DNA from: Liolophura sinensis
Lineage: Eukaryota > Mollusca > Polyplacophora > Chitonida > Chitonidae
DNA: 64,000 bases
Direction: 5' to 3'
Assembly (NCBI RefSeq): GCF_032854445.1
Contig: NC_088304.1
Span: 10,429,704-10,493,703, forward strand
The notes under the pieces are model-generated. The model was not told the origin of the DNA and searched no databases. It was given only the letters and a program-made list of their open reading frames with translations. Made by a program: the position numbers and the translations under genes. This document shows, one piece after another, positions 35,501-48,311 of this stretch (its first letter is position 1; each line of letters starts with the position of its first letter).

Positions 35501-37440
35501 ATTTGACCATTTATTATACCATGATATTATGCCAATTATCGCATTGTCGTCCATGCTCCGGGTTAATCTCTGTGTTGTAGTCGTTTATATTAACCCTAAT
35601 CTCAGACACAGGAATTTCAGAATTACTCGGCTGGCACTGTTCCTATTACTATTGTGGCAAGATGAAAATTTTTAATGTTTATCCAGGTCAGTTTATGGAA
35701 GGTAAGTTAATCTTCGAAAGTCATGAATAGGGCAGACTTATTACACTGATGTTTAAAATAATTAAGACGTCCAGCCTAGAGAGAAAAAAAAACGGAGCAG
35801 CGACGACAGTCACACGTAACGGGTGAAATATGGCCTCCTGTCAATCTACCTGAGTTAGGGTTTTATTCTAAATATTCATGTAAATGCATAACGCCATCTA
35901 GAATCTGTTTTGTTACAAACACGATGCGTTTTGAGTGGTGCAGAGTTACAATCTGGCCGCTTTAGCACTTCATATATGAGAGGATATACAAGTCGAAGTA
36001 CAGGCACCAAACATCTGGCAGCTTTACCATTATGTCCTCCAAGTCAGGTGATATAATGTATTTTTAATGGGAAATAAAGGCCATAAAATATTACTGTTTG
36101 TGCTGTAACTCACAATTTTGCAAGACAATATTACCCAACCTTCCAAACAAACGTTAGAACATCTTTCTAAGATGAACAGTACTCTCACAATAAGGAAAAA
36201 ATGTGTAACTTGTTCGAAATTTTAGACCAGAAACCTCCCTAGATTAGGTATGTAGTCCTACGGACTGCATGGTCTCATGGGATCGCTCTGTGACGTCACT
36301 TCCTATGAGAGGATACAGTGTGGGAGATTCAATCACAACTACCACATGTACCATTAACAAAACATGACAGCAGTTTGTTTGATGTGTACACCATTTTGTC
36401 AGAACTGTAACTTAGACGGTGGAAAGCTTTCCTGTGATGCTCGAAGGAGCTTTTGGTTTTATTGTCTTTAAAATTCAAAAAGGCGTTTTTTTTAAGCTGG
36501 ACTAAACGGAGCTTTGAAATCGGAATAAGGTAAGTCCCACTTTTTATATCTGATGCAATTAGCACATCTGATCACAATTCCCTTCAAACTGAACAGTCTC
36601 ATAACAAAACTTGTATCGGAAGGTCATCATCCAAAATTACTTGATCATCATCAAAAATAAACGATTTAAACATGCAAAAATTGAAAGGAACGAATATACA
36701 CTTTTCTTTGAGGTCCGGTATAGGCGTACATGTGAAGCATCAGTGGCGTCTGTAAACCTTGTCACGCTACCATATTCTTGGATATAATCAGATATGGATT
36801 CAAACCTGGGCGAGGTCGTAGGCTTACTATTACCAGATCCGATCCACATCGTTCTATCAGTTGATCAATAGTATGGAATCGGAATCTGTTTCGATCGAGG
36901 GAACGGCTAAACGTGTGATTTAGTGTTAGTTGGCTAAAAGCATGGTATGTGTGTTGCTTTTGTTGATGCACACACTTGAATAGGGATCCCTTGCAAATTG
37001 TAGTGTACTGGTCATGCCTACACCCCTGAGGTGATGATTCGTGGGCAAGCTGATAGCGTAGGACCCAAGTATTACAAAGCAGAACAATGGCAAACCCCAG
37101 TTTGGACCCGAGTCGCCATTGTGCGGGAAATGTATCCCATTGATATATTAGCTCGTAGAAGTTTTTCGAATGAGGAATGGCAACTATGTTGTCAAATGAA
37201 AATGCAAATTCGTCCTCTAATCAATATCAGCTGATTCAGTTCAACACATTCTCTACATCTCACTAGCCATATAGGTACCAAAATGTGATTGTTAGTGGCA
37301 AAGCGAATCCAGCAGAGACTGTTACTAGGTGTACTGCCAGAATATAGGCGCAAAAACAAGCATTTGCCGTCAACCAAAATGGACGTTCCTGGTCAATAAT
37401 TACAAGGCTAATTTCCTAAACAACGTTCAATATAAGTCAC
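35501..37440. other. Gene-poor stretch
   Basis: R1-related fragments at 35790-35890 (CGGAGCAGCGACGACAGT) and 37375-37440 (GGACGTTCCTGGTCAATAAT). No gene recognised. Confidence 0.45.
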
Positions 37441-37445
37441 GGTAG

Positions 37446-37527
37446 TGTGTATGTATGTATGTATGTATGTATGTATGTAGGTAGGTATGTATGTAGTATG
37501 TATGTATGTATGTGTGTGTGTATGTAC
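37446..37527 (+). repeat. (GTAT)n microsatellite
   Basis: Imperfect GTAT run with GTAG and GTGT variants, immediately followed by a SINE fragment. Confidence 0.9.
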
Positions 37528-37534
37528 CTTGGGA

Positions 37535-37685
37535 TTTAACGTCGTACTTAACATTTTTTCAGTCATATGACGACAAGCAGTCATTAGGTGTGTGTACATA
37601 TACTCTGTCTTCTTGTGGCAGGGCGGGTTAATGCCGCCAAATTGCTACTGTCACTGAAGTATCACGACGATACTTTCGAATTACA
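37535..37685 (-). mobile_element. (CACT)n-tail SINE fragment
   Basis: TAACGTCGTACTTAACATTT, CAGTCATATGACGACAAGCA and GTCACTGAAGTATCACG. Confidence 0.55.
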
Positions 37686-37689
37686 TAAA

Positions 37690-39780
37690 TTCATCTTAGA
37701 TGGATAACTTTGCATCATAACGAATTATATACGACTGATGTGAATTTTTTTATCTCTACATCACGTTGACCCTGAAAACATAAGGGTTGATTTACCTTAT
37801 GATCACCTTAATTTTGTAACTACACAACTGGCTGTGAGTTTGCAATCATGCAGAAGGAAGTTTTTTGATCTATACAAAAACAACACCATAGCCCAAGTTT
37901 ACCGTAGAAATACTCTTTCTGTTTTACACTGTATACTTAGAAAATCATGCTTATCAAGATATAGCCAAAATAAAATGCTGATATAGAGTCTGTTTTACTT
38001 TTGTGATACATTTCCTGACTTGCCTCTCTATCTTGACCTTCAAAGTTCGTCTCCACGAATTGGCCCATGGCTTACTCTTAGTAAACCCGGGTCAAGTCAT
38101 ACCAAAAACTTTAAAAATAAGCAGAGGTTAGAGAAAGCAAAAAGGACTGGCTGACCCGGTGTCAATACTGTATAATGTGAATGGACAGGGTGTCATGTCT
38201 GGTGTCAGTACAATGTGACAGGGTAAGGTGTGATGTCAGGAGTCGGTTTAGTCTTCATGGCTGGAGTAGTGATGTGGAAATCCAATTACAAAGGGAACTG
38301 CACAGCATTTCTTGCAGCAAACACGACAATGGTTGTCAGTGGTTATTTAGCGACGACAAACTTGTATGGGTGTGCGTCCACTTAAATGTCATGACGTGGA
38401 AAAAAGGTCTTTCAAAACAGGAACGGTATTGCCTTGATTTTTTCCTTTTAGTTTTTGAAGAAGTTTATCAATTTTGTGGTGCGTCAAGCTGTCAGTCAGT
38501 TTGTAATTGAAGAAAACCAAAGCGCGCATTCATGCGGAGCATTTCGGAACGGCAACGGTTTTTTGTCTCATGAGTTTAAAAGAGAAAGAGAGGTTTACAC
38601 CATTAATTTTTCCCTCCATAGTAGAAAACGGGTAGCTTTCTGTGTGCGATCGTGAAAAAAATGTTTCGTGTTTTCGGTTTGGTGTTTGTGATCAGGGACG
38701 ACATTTATTACCTCAGTTTTCTGTAAAAACTATAACGTTTGCTTAAACCAAAGCTTGAATGGGCGAAATTGCTCTTCATTTTCTGAGACACCAGCTCTAA
38801 ACTAAACTTCCTGGGGGCCGTAAACTGATACATTTTGGCAAGTTCCGTCAGGTTAACCCGAAGTTGGCCCGATTGAAAGGAGTTCTCGGGTTTACCCTGA
38901 TCACATTACCCCTGTGGGTTGCTCCAAGGTGACACCGGCGTCTTTATGCCCGACCGTCTTACAGAAGCAGTCAGAAGGGTGCGGTTTGCCAGACACTGTG
39001 TCCCCACAAGACGGGAGAGAAAAGCGATAGAATATTACAAAAACGGTGGGCAACATTGATAACAATTCACAGAGGCAAAATCTTTTTAAACAGGCGATGT
39101 TGCGAATAGTTTCGAAGCAGTATTGTTTGATTGGCGATACCGAAACGCCGACATCTCACGGGTCACTATTTGCTCGTCAATCTGACACTAATTTTGGGCC
39201 TAGCCACCATTAATTGAAAGTCTGGAGATTGAAACGTGTTACAACAATGGCGGGGATCGTCCCCGGGGGCCGGGAGAGTGTGGGTAACGAGGATACGAGG
39301 AGGTAGTGGAACTGTACAAGGACAAGCCCAGCCACGGTGGACACAGTCGATACACTCGGCGGTTATACAGCAACAGTACCCCATATCAGGAGTCTTTTCA
39401 TAGAAAAAAAGAGGATTTGGAATTGTTGTGAACCGCATCGTTTTAATAAATAACGCTTTATATAGGTCTGAAGGGTAGATGATTTTCGCGGACGATTTCT
39501 CCACGGTGTTTCTTGTTCCTTCTCCAATCTGGCGATAATTGAGGGCTTTCTACGCCCGACCGGTGATCGCTTCGTTACATCGCTAACCCGACAGACAGCC
39601 GGGGAGCAATTTCCGATACGAAAGCCGGTATTACACTCTTGCAAATAGCCGCTTAACCGTTGACAGGTTTACAGTAGAAGGGGAGACGAATGAGGTGGGA
39701 GAGTTGGGTGATTCTCACATCTACTCTACTGAAATACCGACATAAACCATTAACTGTTAAGTGGTATAGACTTGACAACT
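37690..39780. other. No gene recognised
   Basis: 38700-39650 is richer in GC and CpG than its surroundings; overlapping minus frames at 39166-39644 show no family signature. It could hold a regulatory region or an unrecognised exon. Confidence 0.35.
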
Positions 39781-40196
39781 AAGGGATTCTCTACATGATT
39801 GGATGACTGGTTGACAGACTGGATGACTGAATGATTGACTCTCGCGATAAATAACTTAGCGAACGGGGTGGGAGAGTGGGGCTGTCAGACTATAGATATC
39901 TTACAGAGTGGTTAACAGACTGATTGACTGATCATCTGACATACTAGATAACTGATTGAATGGCTTACAGAGTAGATTATTTGCTGATGAAAAAGGAGAC
40001 TGACTGATAGGCTGAGAGCGGGGATGACTTACTGATTGGCTGACAAATAAGCAGGCTGACTGATTGGCTGACAGAGAAGGTGACTGACTAACTGATATGC
40101 TAAGAGTTTGAATGACTCTCTGATAGGGTGACAGAAAGGATGACTTACTGATTCGCTGATAAATTAGACAACCGATTTATTGATTGACAGACAAGG

Positions 40197-40770
40197 TGAC
40201 TGACTGATTGATTGACAGGAAACATGAATGACCTGGTAGGTTGACGATCTGGATGATTAACTTAGTAACTGGCCGACAAAGTGACTGACTGATTGATTGA
40301 CAGGAAACATGAATGACCTGGTAAGTTGACGATCTGGATGATTAACTTAGTAACTGGCCGACAAGGCGACTGACTGATTGATTGACAGGAAACATGAATG
40401 ACCTGGTAAGTTGACGATCTGGATGATTGACTTAGTAACTGGCCGACAAGGCGACTGACTGATTGATTGACAGGAAACATGAATGACCTGGTAGGTTGAC
40501 GATCTGGATGATTGACTTAGTAACTGGCCGACAAGGTGACTGACTGATTGATTGACAGGAAACATGAATGACCTGGTAGGTTGACGATCTGGATGATTGA
40601 CTTAGTAACTGGCCGACAAGGCGACTGACTGATTGATTGACAGGAAACATGAATGACCTGGTAGGTTGACGATCTGGATGATTAACTTAGTAACTGGCCG
40701 ACAAGGTGACTGACTGATTGATTGACAGGAAACATGAATGACCTGGTAGGTTGACGATCTGAATGATCGA
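40197..40770 (+). repeat. 85-bp tandem repeat, about 6.7 copies
   Basis: Unit GTGACTGACTGATTGATTGA, CAGGAAACATGAATGACCTG, GTAGGTTGACGATCTGGATG, ATTAACTTAGTAACTGGCCG, ACAAG. It lies inside a wider degenerate TGACTGA-rich tract (39790-40920) that looks like its source. Minus-strand open frames repeating SCQSISQSP are artefacts. Confidence 0.92.
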
Positions 40771-41109
40771 TTTATTAACTGTCAGACTAGTTGAAAGACT
40801 GGCTGATAGGCAAGTTAACTGACTGGTTGAGTGACTGGGAGACTAGATAATTGATTGATCGAGAGACAGACAAGAAGACTGACTGGTTGACTGACAGGCA
40901 AGATTTGTGACTGGCTGACCAACTCGTCTCCACACGGTAACAGGTTAGCGGATCAACCTCCTGGGAGTAACTGGTAGGTGTAAAATAGACTACCTGGCTG
41001 ATCAACTTGACTGGATATTACCGATCGGGAATAAACTGTTTGTGGTTCACTTTAACCTAGTATATTTTTAATTTAAAACAAAACATATTTGTTGTGTCTT
41101 TTTAAAGTG

Positions 41110-41235
41110 AATCTATGCGTCGAATCAGGCATTCGTATACCAACCCTCAACCAATACCTGGATATGAACGTTCCAGGCCAATAATCACAAGGACAATTCC
41201 CATAACAACGTCAAAACTGAAACCATCCCTCTTGT
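41110..41235 (+). repeat. R1 fragment
   Basis: GAATCAGGCATTCGTATACC, GGATATGAACGTTCCAGGCC and AATTCCCATAACAACG. Confidence 0.5.
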
Positions 41236-41239
41236 CGTA

Positions 41240-43720
41240 AAGTCTGTGAGAGAGAAAACCGTTAAAGTTAGCAGATCATCAATATATAGATCAGTGAATG
41301 AGGCGGCATGTCAGGAAAAGTCATGACAATTGAGGTCTTTATGATAAAAGGAACAAAATTTGGAACGATGCAGGCAGAGATCTATATTCTGAACAAAATT
41401 AGACATTAGACCATCGCAACTTCCTGCCCTAAAATGCTAACCGTGGAATACCATTTTCACTCGGTACAAACCTTGTTCAACAGTAAGGAGTCTACCGGGG
41501 CAAAATTGTTGATTAACTGACTATCAGGTGAATACGCTGTATATCATCACAGTTTCTGGACAAAACAGACATATGTTAAGAATCAAGGAACATAATAGTT
41601 CATAGAAAAGCATATCTTTTACCGACCAAAAGAAGCCTGTTTAGGTATTTATTAGGTGTTAGTTAAACAGATCGAATTTCACCTTTACTTTACCGATATT
41701 TTCACCATACTGTCATACTATTGCACTCACAGCATCAAAAACGTACAACCAATCAAACAAACAAATAAATAAATAATAGTTAATATTTAACTTTTTGAAA
41801 TTCCAAAAATGTCTTCTGAGATCATTTTGAAAGATTACATATATACCAAGGAGGAAAAGAACTAAATTTGAACTCATTCAAAACCGATTACGGTTAATTA
41901 ACTTCCGCATTTCATGGTATGAGGCCATTAACACCTACGTCTACACTTATATTCCATCACTTAGAATACAAATTATGAGGAGGTTATAGATCAAACTTTT
42001 ATACGAAGGTACTGATATAATAACCTAATAATAACCTACAGCACGACAGTTCGTGGGCTTAACGGCTGCAGTTATTATAAATACTTAACTTTATTGATAT
42101 TAACTTTATTGTGGGCTGATTACGCTGTGTGTATTGTAATCGTTGGATCAAATGTGATGTGTTCAGTGCACGCCATGAAATATCTTAAAGGCAAAAAGCA
42201 ACACACTTCTGATTGGCTGAAAATGGGTGTGTAAATCTGACTAATTTGAAGCCCATGGTCTGGATTGGAAAAGCGATATTTTAGGGGTAAAGTAACGCAA
42301 TTACATTAATAATTTCCAGGCCGAATCTGCCTTCTTTATCCAAGTAAAAGTTATTTCAGAACGTGTATCAGATTAATTGCAAATATATGGTGCATATAGT
42401 ATTCCGTGATTTTTTCTTTCCATTCATGTGTGGTATGAGACGATATCATTACACTGAACATTGACTGGTGTCCTTGCACAAGTCAGGGATGGTGAGAATT
42501 TCTCCACATCACGTGACATTTGTTCGTGACCTGTGACAGGCGCTGTCATACTAGCTTCCGGTTGCAGGGAGGATCCGAACGGCTCCAACCATTCCAACAT
42601 CCGGCGCAAAGAGATTTCAGTAAATAGTTCCTCCGATTAAGCCAAATGCATGCATGTACCGTGTATAGTTTGTAGCGTTTACTCGTCCGATTTCGGGGGT
42701 TCGGATCGTCCTGATAAGAAGCGGAACTACGGAAGGCGATACGGGGCTCAAATGACCAAATTTCATTACGGCCTAATTTGTGAATGAGACAATAATGGAC
42801 ATATGGCGAGGAAAGCGCGGTTAGGCGTTGTTCTCACATGGCGCGTGATCTGGCTAGGAAAAGAGATATTTAAGGGGTAAAGTAATGCAATTACATTAAT
42901 TATTCTGTGTAGACTCTAGAGTTAATCAGACCTCCCCGGAACAATCAGGCCCTGACCAGACGTCGCCAGTTGAGCTCTTACGGACAACCGCGATGACCGC
43001 AGTCCGAGAAGCCAGCGGTAATTGGGCCTTTCATCGCCTCGGACAGCCGATTTCCATGTCCTGTACTTGTATCTTTACAATGTCGACTGGAAGGCGTTAC
43101 TTTTGAAATTAGTCAGTATCCATGTCTCACATGCAGTGGCACTTCTCCAAACGAACTGAGACAAGTTGGAGAGACAGCGGTCAAAATTAAATTTGGCCCT
43201 CTCATTTTCCCCCTTCGCCCCCGCAAGTGGTAACCATTTTCTGGTCAAAGCCCATGTATTATCTAATTTTTAAGGCTAACACCTTGGTCTTCCTCGCATT
43301 TATTTCAGCTGGTATATTTAACATATTTTATTTCAGGTAGTATTCACGTAAGAGTTTCCTGATTTACATGATCGATTCTGTAAAAAAGGGAAAATACTGT
43401 CTTCTTATTTCATGATTTTATTAGTTATTTACAATATCATATCGTATCATATAGTTACATACAGTTAAACAGACAAGGGTATATATTTCTAAAATGGATT
43501 GATGCAGAATGTAAGGATATATAGTAAAATGGTGACAGGCATACACTGACAATAATTTTGTTTCTGAACGTAACTCTCACTAGTTAGGTAATTGTGACTA
43601 TGTCCATGTGTACACTTCTCAAAATTGATTTAATGAATTAAATCCAATTAAATCGGGTTTAATATTCTACTTAAGAAGGATATATATGCGTACAGTTTCT
43701 AATATGGCGGGTCAGTTTGT
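41240..43720. other. Gene-poor stretch
   Basis: Contains a ~50-bp related pair near 42270 and 42850 and a GC-rich island at 42900-43090 with no open frame. No gene recognised. Confidence 0.4.
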
Positions 43721-44794
43721 TTCATTCTCGGGTATATAGAGCAGAAACATATCTGCTGCCTGCGTAACAGCGAGGATTGGATTCCAAGCTGTGATCGGCT
43801 TGGATGAGAACATGGATCGCCTTAGCCGCTAGCGAGACCACCTCCGATATGTTATTAACGGGTAAAAACGGTCGCTCTTGAACCACACCCCCGCAGTTTT
43901 CCGGGTTATAAGGTCGGTAATCAATCACCCCTGCGCAGGCGCAGCTGTTCGCAATCTTAATCATTTTGACCCTAATTTACCTCCTTCACTCACAACGTTT
44001 GAGCTGGGATGAGTTATGGCATTTTGGCGTTTTCCAACACAGCAGTTTATTTATACAAAATGTAATGTGTTCACTGGCAATATTTTATATCTGAAGTACT
44101 GAAACAAGCTAGTGCGTATAACCATTATTATTGTATATACGCACTTTATCGATGCGTGAGAAACGTTGCAAAATTTGTATGAAAGGTAATTTACATAATG
44201 GTTTTGGGTTGTCTGTCTGACTAATTGAACTTATCTCTGTTAACCTGTTTGTTCTTTTGTGCATACTCCTTACAGCGCATGCGTCGCTCTTTACATTCGG
44301 TTTACATCACTGCCAATATTAGACTTACTTGAGCATTGTGCGACTCACGTAGGCTTCTTTAGGCTTAGCCTCACCACTGGTGTCCTCGTGCGGAACTGTT
44401 TAATCAGCATAATGCATTCATTGAAAAAAAAAATTTCAGGTGTTGGTTAGCATCATGTTGTACATATTTTAGATAATAAAATAATTTAATGAATACAAGC
44501 GTATAAAGTATTATAGGAAACTTTCTACTGTACTTGCAATGATTTGTTACCTGCGGATGGTCGTGGGTGTTTGTTTGTATGTATACCTTTTTGTATGGCT
44601 CGCTTCCCTTTGCATTGTTTTAATGTAACAAGTAACATCACTGGAGGTTTTGTTTTTACCTAATTGTTTTACCTAATTCTGCTTAAGTCGTTGTGCTTAA
44701 GGCCGTATTTAGCGAGTTACTTATGACCATTTGCCAATTATAACACTGTTGTCGATGCTCTGGTTTTACTCTCTATGTTGTATGTGCTCTCTAT

Positions 44795-44795
44795 G

Positions 44796-44883
<88 letters not shown>
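44795..44883 (+). repeat. (TA)n microsatellite
   Basis: About 44 TA units, followed to ~45310 by degenerate TGTC/TGTT-rich sequence. Long open frames here translate to IYIYIY and Cys/Leu/Ser-rich text and are not genes. Confidence 0.97.
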
Positions 44884-44885
<2 letters not shown>

Positions 44886-45384
44886 GTTTATTGGTGTACC
44901 TTCCATTTCCCTGTTTGTATATCTGTTTTTCTTTCTGTTTGCCTGTGTGCCTTTAGGTATAGCTCAGTGTCATTCTTTATGTTTGTCTGTCTGTATTTGT
45001 TTGTTTGTATATTTCTTTGTTTGTATATCTGCCTGTTTGTCTGTACCCCGATCTGTCTGTATATTTGTGTACATATCTTTCTATCTCTACCCCTGTCTGT
45101 TTGTTTGTCTATATCCCAATCTGTACGCCTTCCAGTTTGTCTATATCCCTCTTCGTATATATATTCTCCTTTATCCCTTTGTGCATGCCTGTCCGTCCGT
45201 TTAATCGGCCTTTTGTGTGTCTATTTGTCGGTTTACCCTTCTGCATGTCTGTCTGTTTTCCTGTCTTCTGCTCGTCTGAATAGGTCTGTCTGTCTGTCTC
45301 TTGGTGGGTTGGTCCGTGTAGCCGACTGCTTGCATAAAAGCAAATTTTTCCCCATGAACATTTAATTCGCCTTTCTTTGTATTA

Positions 45385-45725
45385 ACAGAAGTGTGAGTGA
45401 GTGAGTGGGTGAGCGAGCGAGTGCCTGGGGTCTAACGTCTTAGTTAACAATTTTCAGTCATATGACGACGAAGGAGTCCTTAGAGTGCATGTAATGTGCC
45501 TACTTGTTGCAGGACGGATTTCCACCACTCTTTTATGTAGTCCTTCTTCACTGAGACCACTTACCAAAAGCAAGTAAACGCCCCGCCCGAGCCATTATAC
45601 TGATACAGGTCAACCAGTTGTTGCACTATACCCTTCATGCTGAAGGCCAAGCGAGAAAGATACAACTTCCTCTTTTAAAGTCTCAGGTGCGAATTGACCC
45701 ATGACTGACCATCGATTTACCGCTT
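45385..45725 (-). mobile_element. (CACT)n-tail SINE, nearly complete
   Basis: Starts with GTGAGTGAGTGAGTG (reverse of the tail), then AACAATTTTCAGTCATATGA, CGACGAAGGAGTCCTTAG, CCGCCCGAGCCATTATACTG and AAGTCTCAGGTGCGAA near the head. Confidence 0.75.
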
Positions 45726-46239
45726 CCGAAGCGGTTTAAGGAAAGAAGAATAAAAAATGAAAAACTGATACGTAATATAAATTAATAAAAAGAGACTTGT
45801 CCTTAAAGTCACCTACATACATTTATTTTAAGGAAGAATAAAGAAAGGATTCATGTCTCATGTGTTCATCTCAAGTTACTTAGCTACACGCGACGTGTGG
45901 GTGTGCGGTATAACAAGAATAGCTACTGTTTACACCGCAGGAATTCTATATTTATCTAACGCTTTAATATGTAAAAAAATCCAGCCCCGTGTGTAGATAA
46001 ACACTGGCGATTTTAGTGTCTCTTGAAAAATGTTTATTTATTTATTTGATTGACCTCTAAAACAGCACTCAATTAAGATTTTTTTCCTCATGGAATGGCG
46101 GACAGGTTTATGGGTGGGAGAAATGGGGGACCGCGGAGTTAATCACCCATCTTCGTTTAGGTACCTGACAAACATCTTATCTTCAGCCACACCTATAAGT
46201 GGAAAACCGGATTCCAGTCCTCGACCGCATTTATCAAGG

Positions 46240-46565
46240 AGTGGCGCCACTATTGTAGAGACTACCTTTATTGTAGTAGCTGTCATTATTGCAGTAAATA
46301 TCACTATAGTACCAAGTACCATTACTGTTACAACTATTTTAGCAACTACCACTAATGTAGTAAGTACTACTTTTGTAAAAACTACCATTATTGTAGTAAC
46401 TGGCGTTATTGTTGTAACCACCAACATTGTAGTAACCGCCATTATTGTAGTAGCAATCACTACTGTAGAAGCTATCATTATTTGTGGTAACTACCACCAC
46501 TATAGAGTAACTATCATTACTGTAGTCGCTACCACTACTGTAATAACTACTACTATTGCCATTTC
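46240..46565 (+). repeat. Degenerate 18-bp minisatellite
   Basis: Units of ACCATTATTGTAGTAACT type with many substitutions. The period is a multiple of three, so both strands stay open (TTIIVVT-like on plus, VVTTIMVV-like on minus). Not a gene. Confidence 0.8.
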
Positions 46566-46901
46566 TCCAAGGCTAACAATACCAAAAACAAAAAACCAAA
46601 AAACACACACAAAAAAAAACAAACAAAATAAGCGCCCATCTACTGATGCAACGCTACACCTGAGCCATTGTTGGTTAAAAAAAAACGTTTTGATAACATA
46701 GTGATTTAAATAATAAACCCAACATTTTGAAAGTGTGGTAGCTAGCCAGTTAGAATGTAGATATTGAGATGATTCAGTGTAATTGAGTGACTAAGCTTTT
46801 AAATAATTCAGTCAATAATTTCAGTCTCCTTTGAGTCTCCTTCAGTCTCACTTTGACCACAAATCTGCCCCTCATTATATTTTGATGCTATAGTGGAAAT
46901 T

Positions 46902-46941
46902 AAAAGGAAAAAGACAAAAGGAAAAAGACAAAAGGAAAAAG
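46902..46941 (+). repeat. Short purine tandem repeat
   Basis: Three copies of AAAAGGAAAAAGAC. Confidence 0.85.
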
Positions 46942-46999
46942 AATTAACATGTGGATAAAGGTTCATAAACTAGTGGCATTGTTTATCTGAACTGTTTTT

Positions 47000-47658
47000 T
47001 TTCTATTTCGTGGACAACACCTGTGGACTAACAGTCCGCCTCCTCTCACATCAATTACTCCGCGTGTATCCACCCTATACGTCTAGTGGACGAGAGCTAT
47101 TAATAAGGGACATCGGCTACGTAAGCGCTAAGCTGAACTTCCGGTTCTCTTGTCCATCTGCCAACCGGATCTTAGTTCATCCCTGCCTCTCTCATGCATC
47201 CTTCCGATAACTCGTCTTAACAGCTTCTCCATCATAAAATCACCCTCAGCGATCTTCTGTTTGTCTAAGTCCGTGTGTTTGTTATAGACCCAGTGGAAGT
47301 TTATTGCTACACGATTAGCTAGTTCTTCAGCGCGTGATGATGGAACGAGATTTCAAGCTTCGGAGGGAAACGATCGGGCTCCGTGAAGTATCGCGATTTG
47401 TCGTGGAACACCATGGGAGTGCTGAGCGTCCGTGTGTGATTGGATAGCAATGAAAATCACACCGGAGACAATTCACACCACTCCTATTCAAAAGAAGTTA
47501 CTTTGTTGCTGATAGTAATTTCGAACAGAGACACTTACCGTCGGTGTACTGATTTGCTAACTAAACTTTCATCGGCTGTGAAAGTTTCTGACTGTGTTTG
47601 TTTTGTTTCGAATTCCGGTCTGGAGAAAAGAAAAAACACACATCAAGAGGACTGAGGA
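47000..47658 (+). other. Candidate first exon ending ATGAAG before a GTAGGT donor
   Basis: The CpG-rich interval ends GAGGAGTGGCAAAGATGAAG|GTAGGT, a reasonable start context and strong donor. If real, it would be a long 5' UTR plus two codons, with later exons elsewhere. An upstream 71-codon frame (47440-47655) has no family signature. No downstream exon was identified. Confidence 0.25.
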
Positions 47659-47849
47659 GTGGCAAAGATGAAGGTAGGTTGCTTGGGAACTGTTTCTTAC
47701 AGGTGTTGTTTTAACTGTCGAGAGCATGATTTAAATAAGATAATTTATGCAGCATATTTCCAGTCTGAAATAAGAACAAACTGAAATTGTACTCCATTAC
47801 AATGTATGTATAAAAAAGTTGTTCATCAGAGGTATCTGGTTTATAATGC

Positions 47850-48030
47850 GTTCAGAGTTCAAATCCAGTTCATACCGGCTTCCTCTCCAGTCGTACGTGA
47901 AAAGATCTGCAGATGTTCGTGGTTTCCCCAGGAATCTGCCCGGTTTTCTTCCGCCATAATGCCGACCGCCGAAGTATAAGTAAAATATTCTCGAGTACAG
48001 CAGAAAACTAGAGTCAAATAAATATAGTGA
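47850..48030 (+). mobile_element. Truncated MetaSINE-type SINE
   Basis: GAGTTCAAATCCAGTTCATA (B box onward), CCCGGTTTTCTTCCGCCATA and AGTAAAATATTCTCGAGTAC. Confidence 0.75.
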
Positions 48031-48311
48031 GTGCACTCTTGTAAACCATAGACGAATACAACAGGCATATTTTATTAAAGAAAATATGAAGAATAAACAT
48101 TTTCAGAGAGGTATGATATATCTTTCGTGAAAGTATCAGTTATTTTCAGCCCAGCAATATTATTTTCTTTTTCTTAATCGTTTGTACAAGGAGATATTCT
48201 GTCTGTATTATAAAAAACAAAGTGCAAAGGAATATTTCGCTGACGTAATGCCGTTTGAACAATTTTAACTCATGTCATGTTTTCATGGACCTTGTCACAT
48301 GTACCGAGGCG

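Noticed and set aside
39166-39644. Overlapping minus frames of 112 and 93 codons
   Set aside because: No family signature, no splice context and no repeat-independent support; noted only as a GC-richer region.
43722-43964. 80-codon minus-strand frame
   Set aside because: Text such as CTAGCGGCTAAGGCGATCCA and GGAATCCAATCC on that strand resembles a tRNA-like SINE head; no protein family seen.
44731-45365. Long frames of up to 196 codons
   Set aside because: They read through a (TA)n microsatellite and TGTC-rich sequence; composition is purely that of the repeats.
46090-46701. 203-codon frame rich in Thr/Val/Ile
   Set aside because: Generated by an 18-bp degenerate minisatellite; the opposite strand is equally open.
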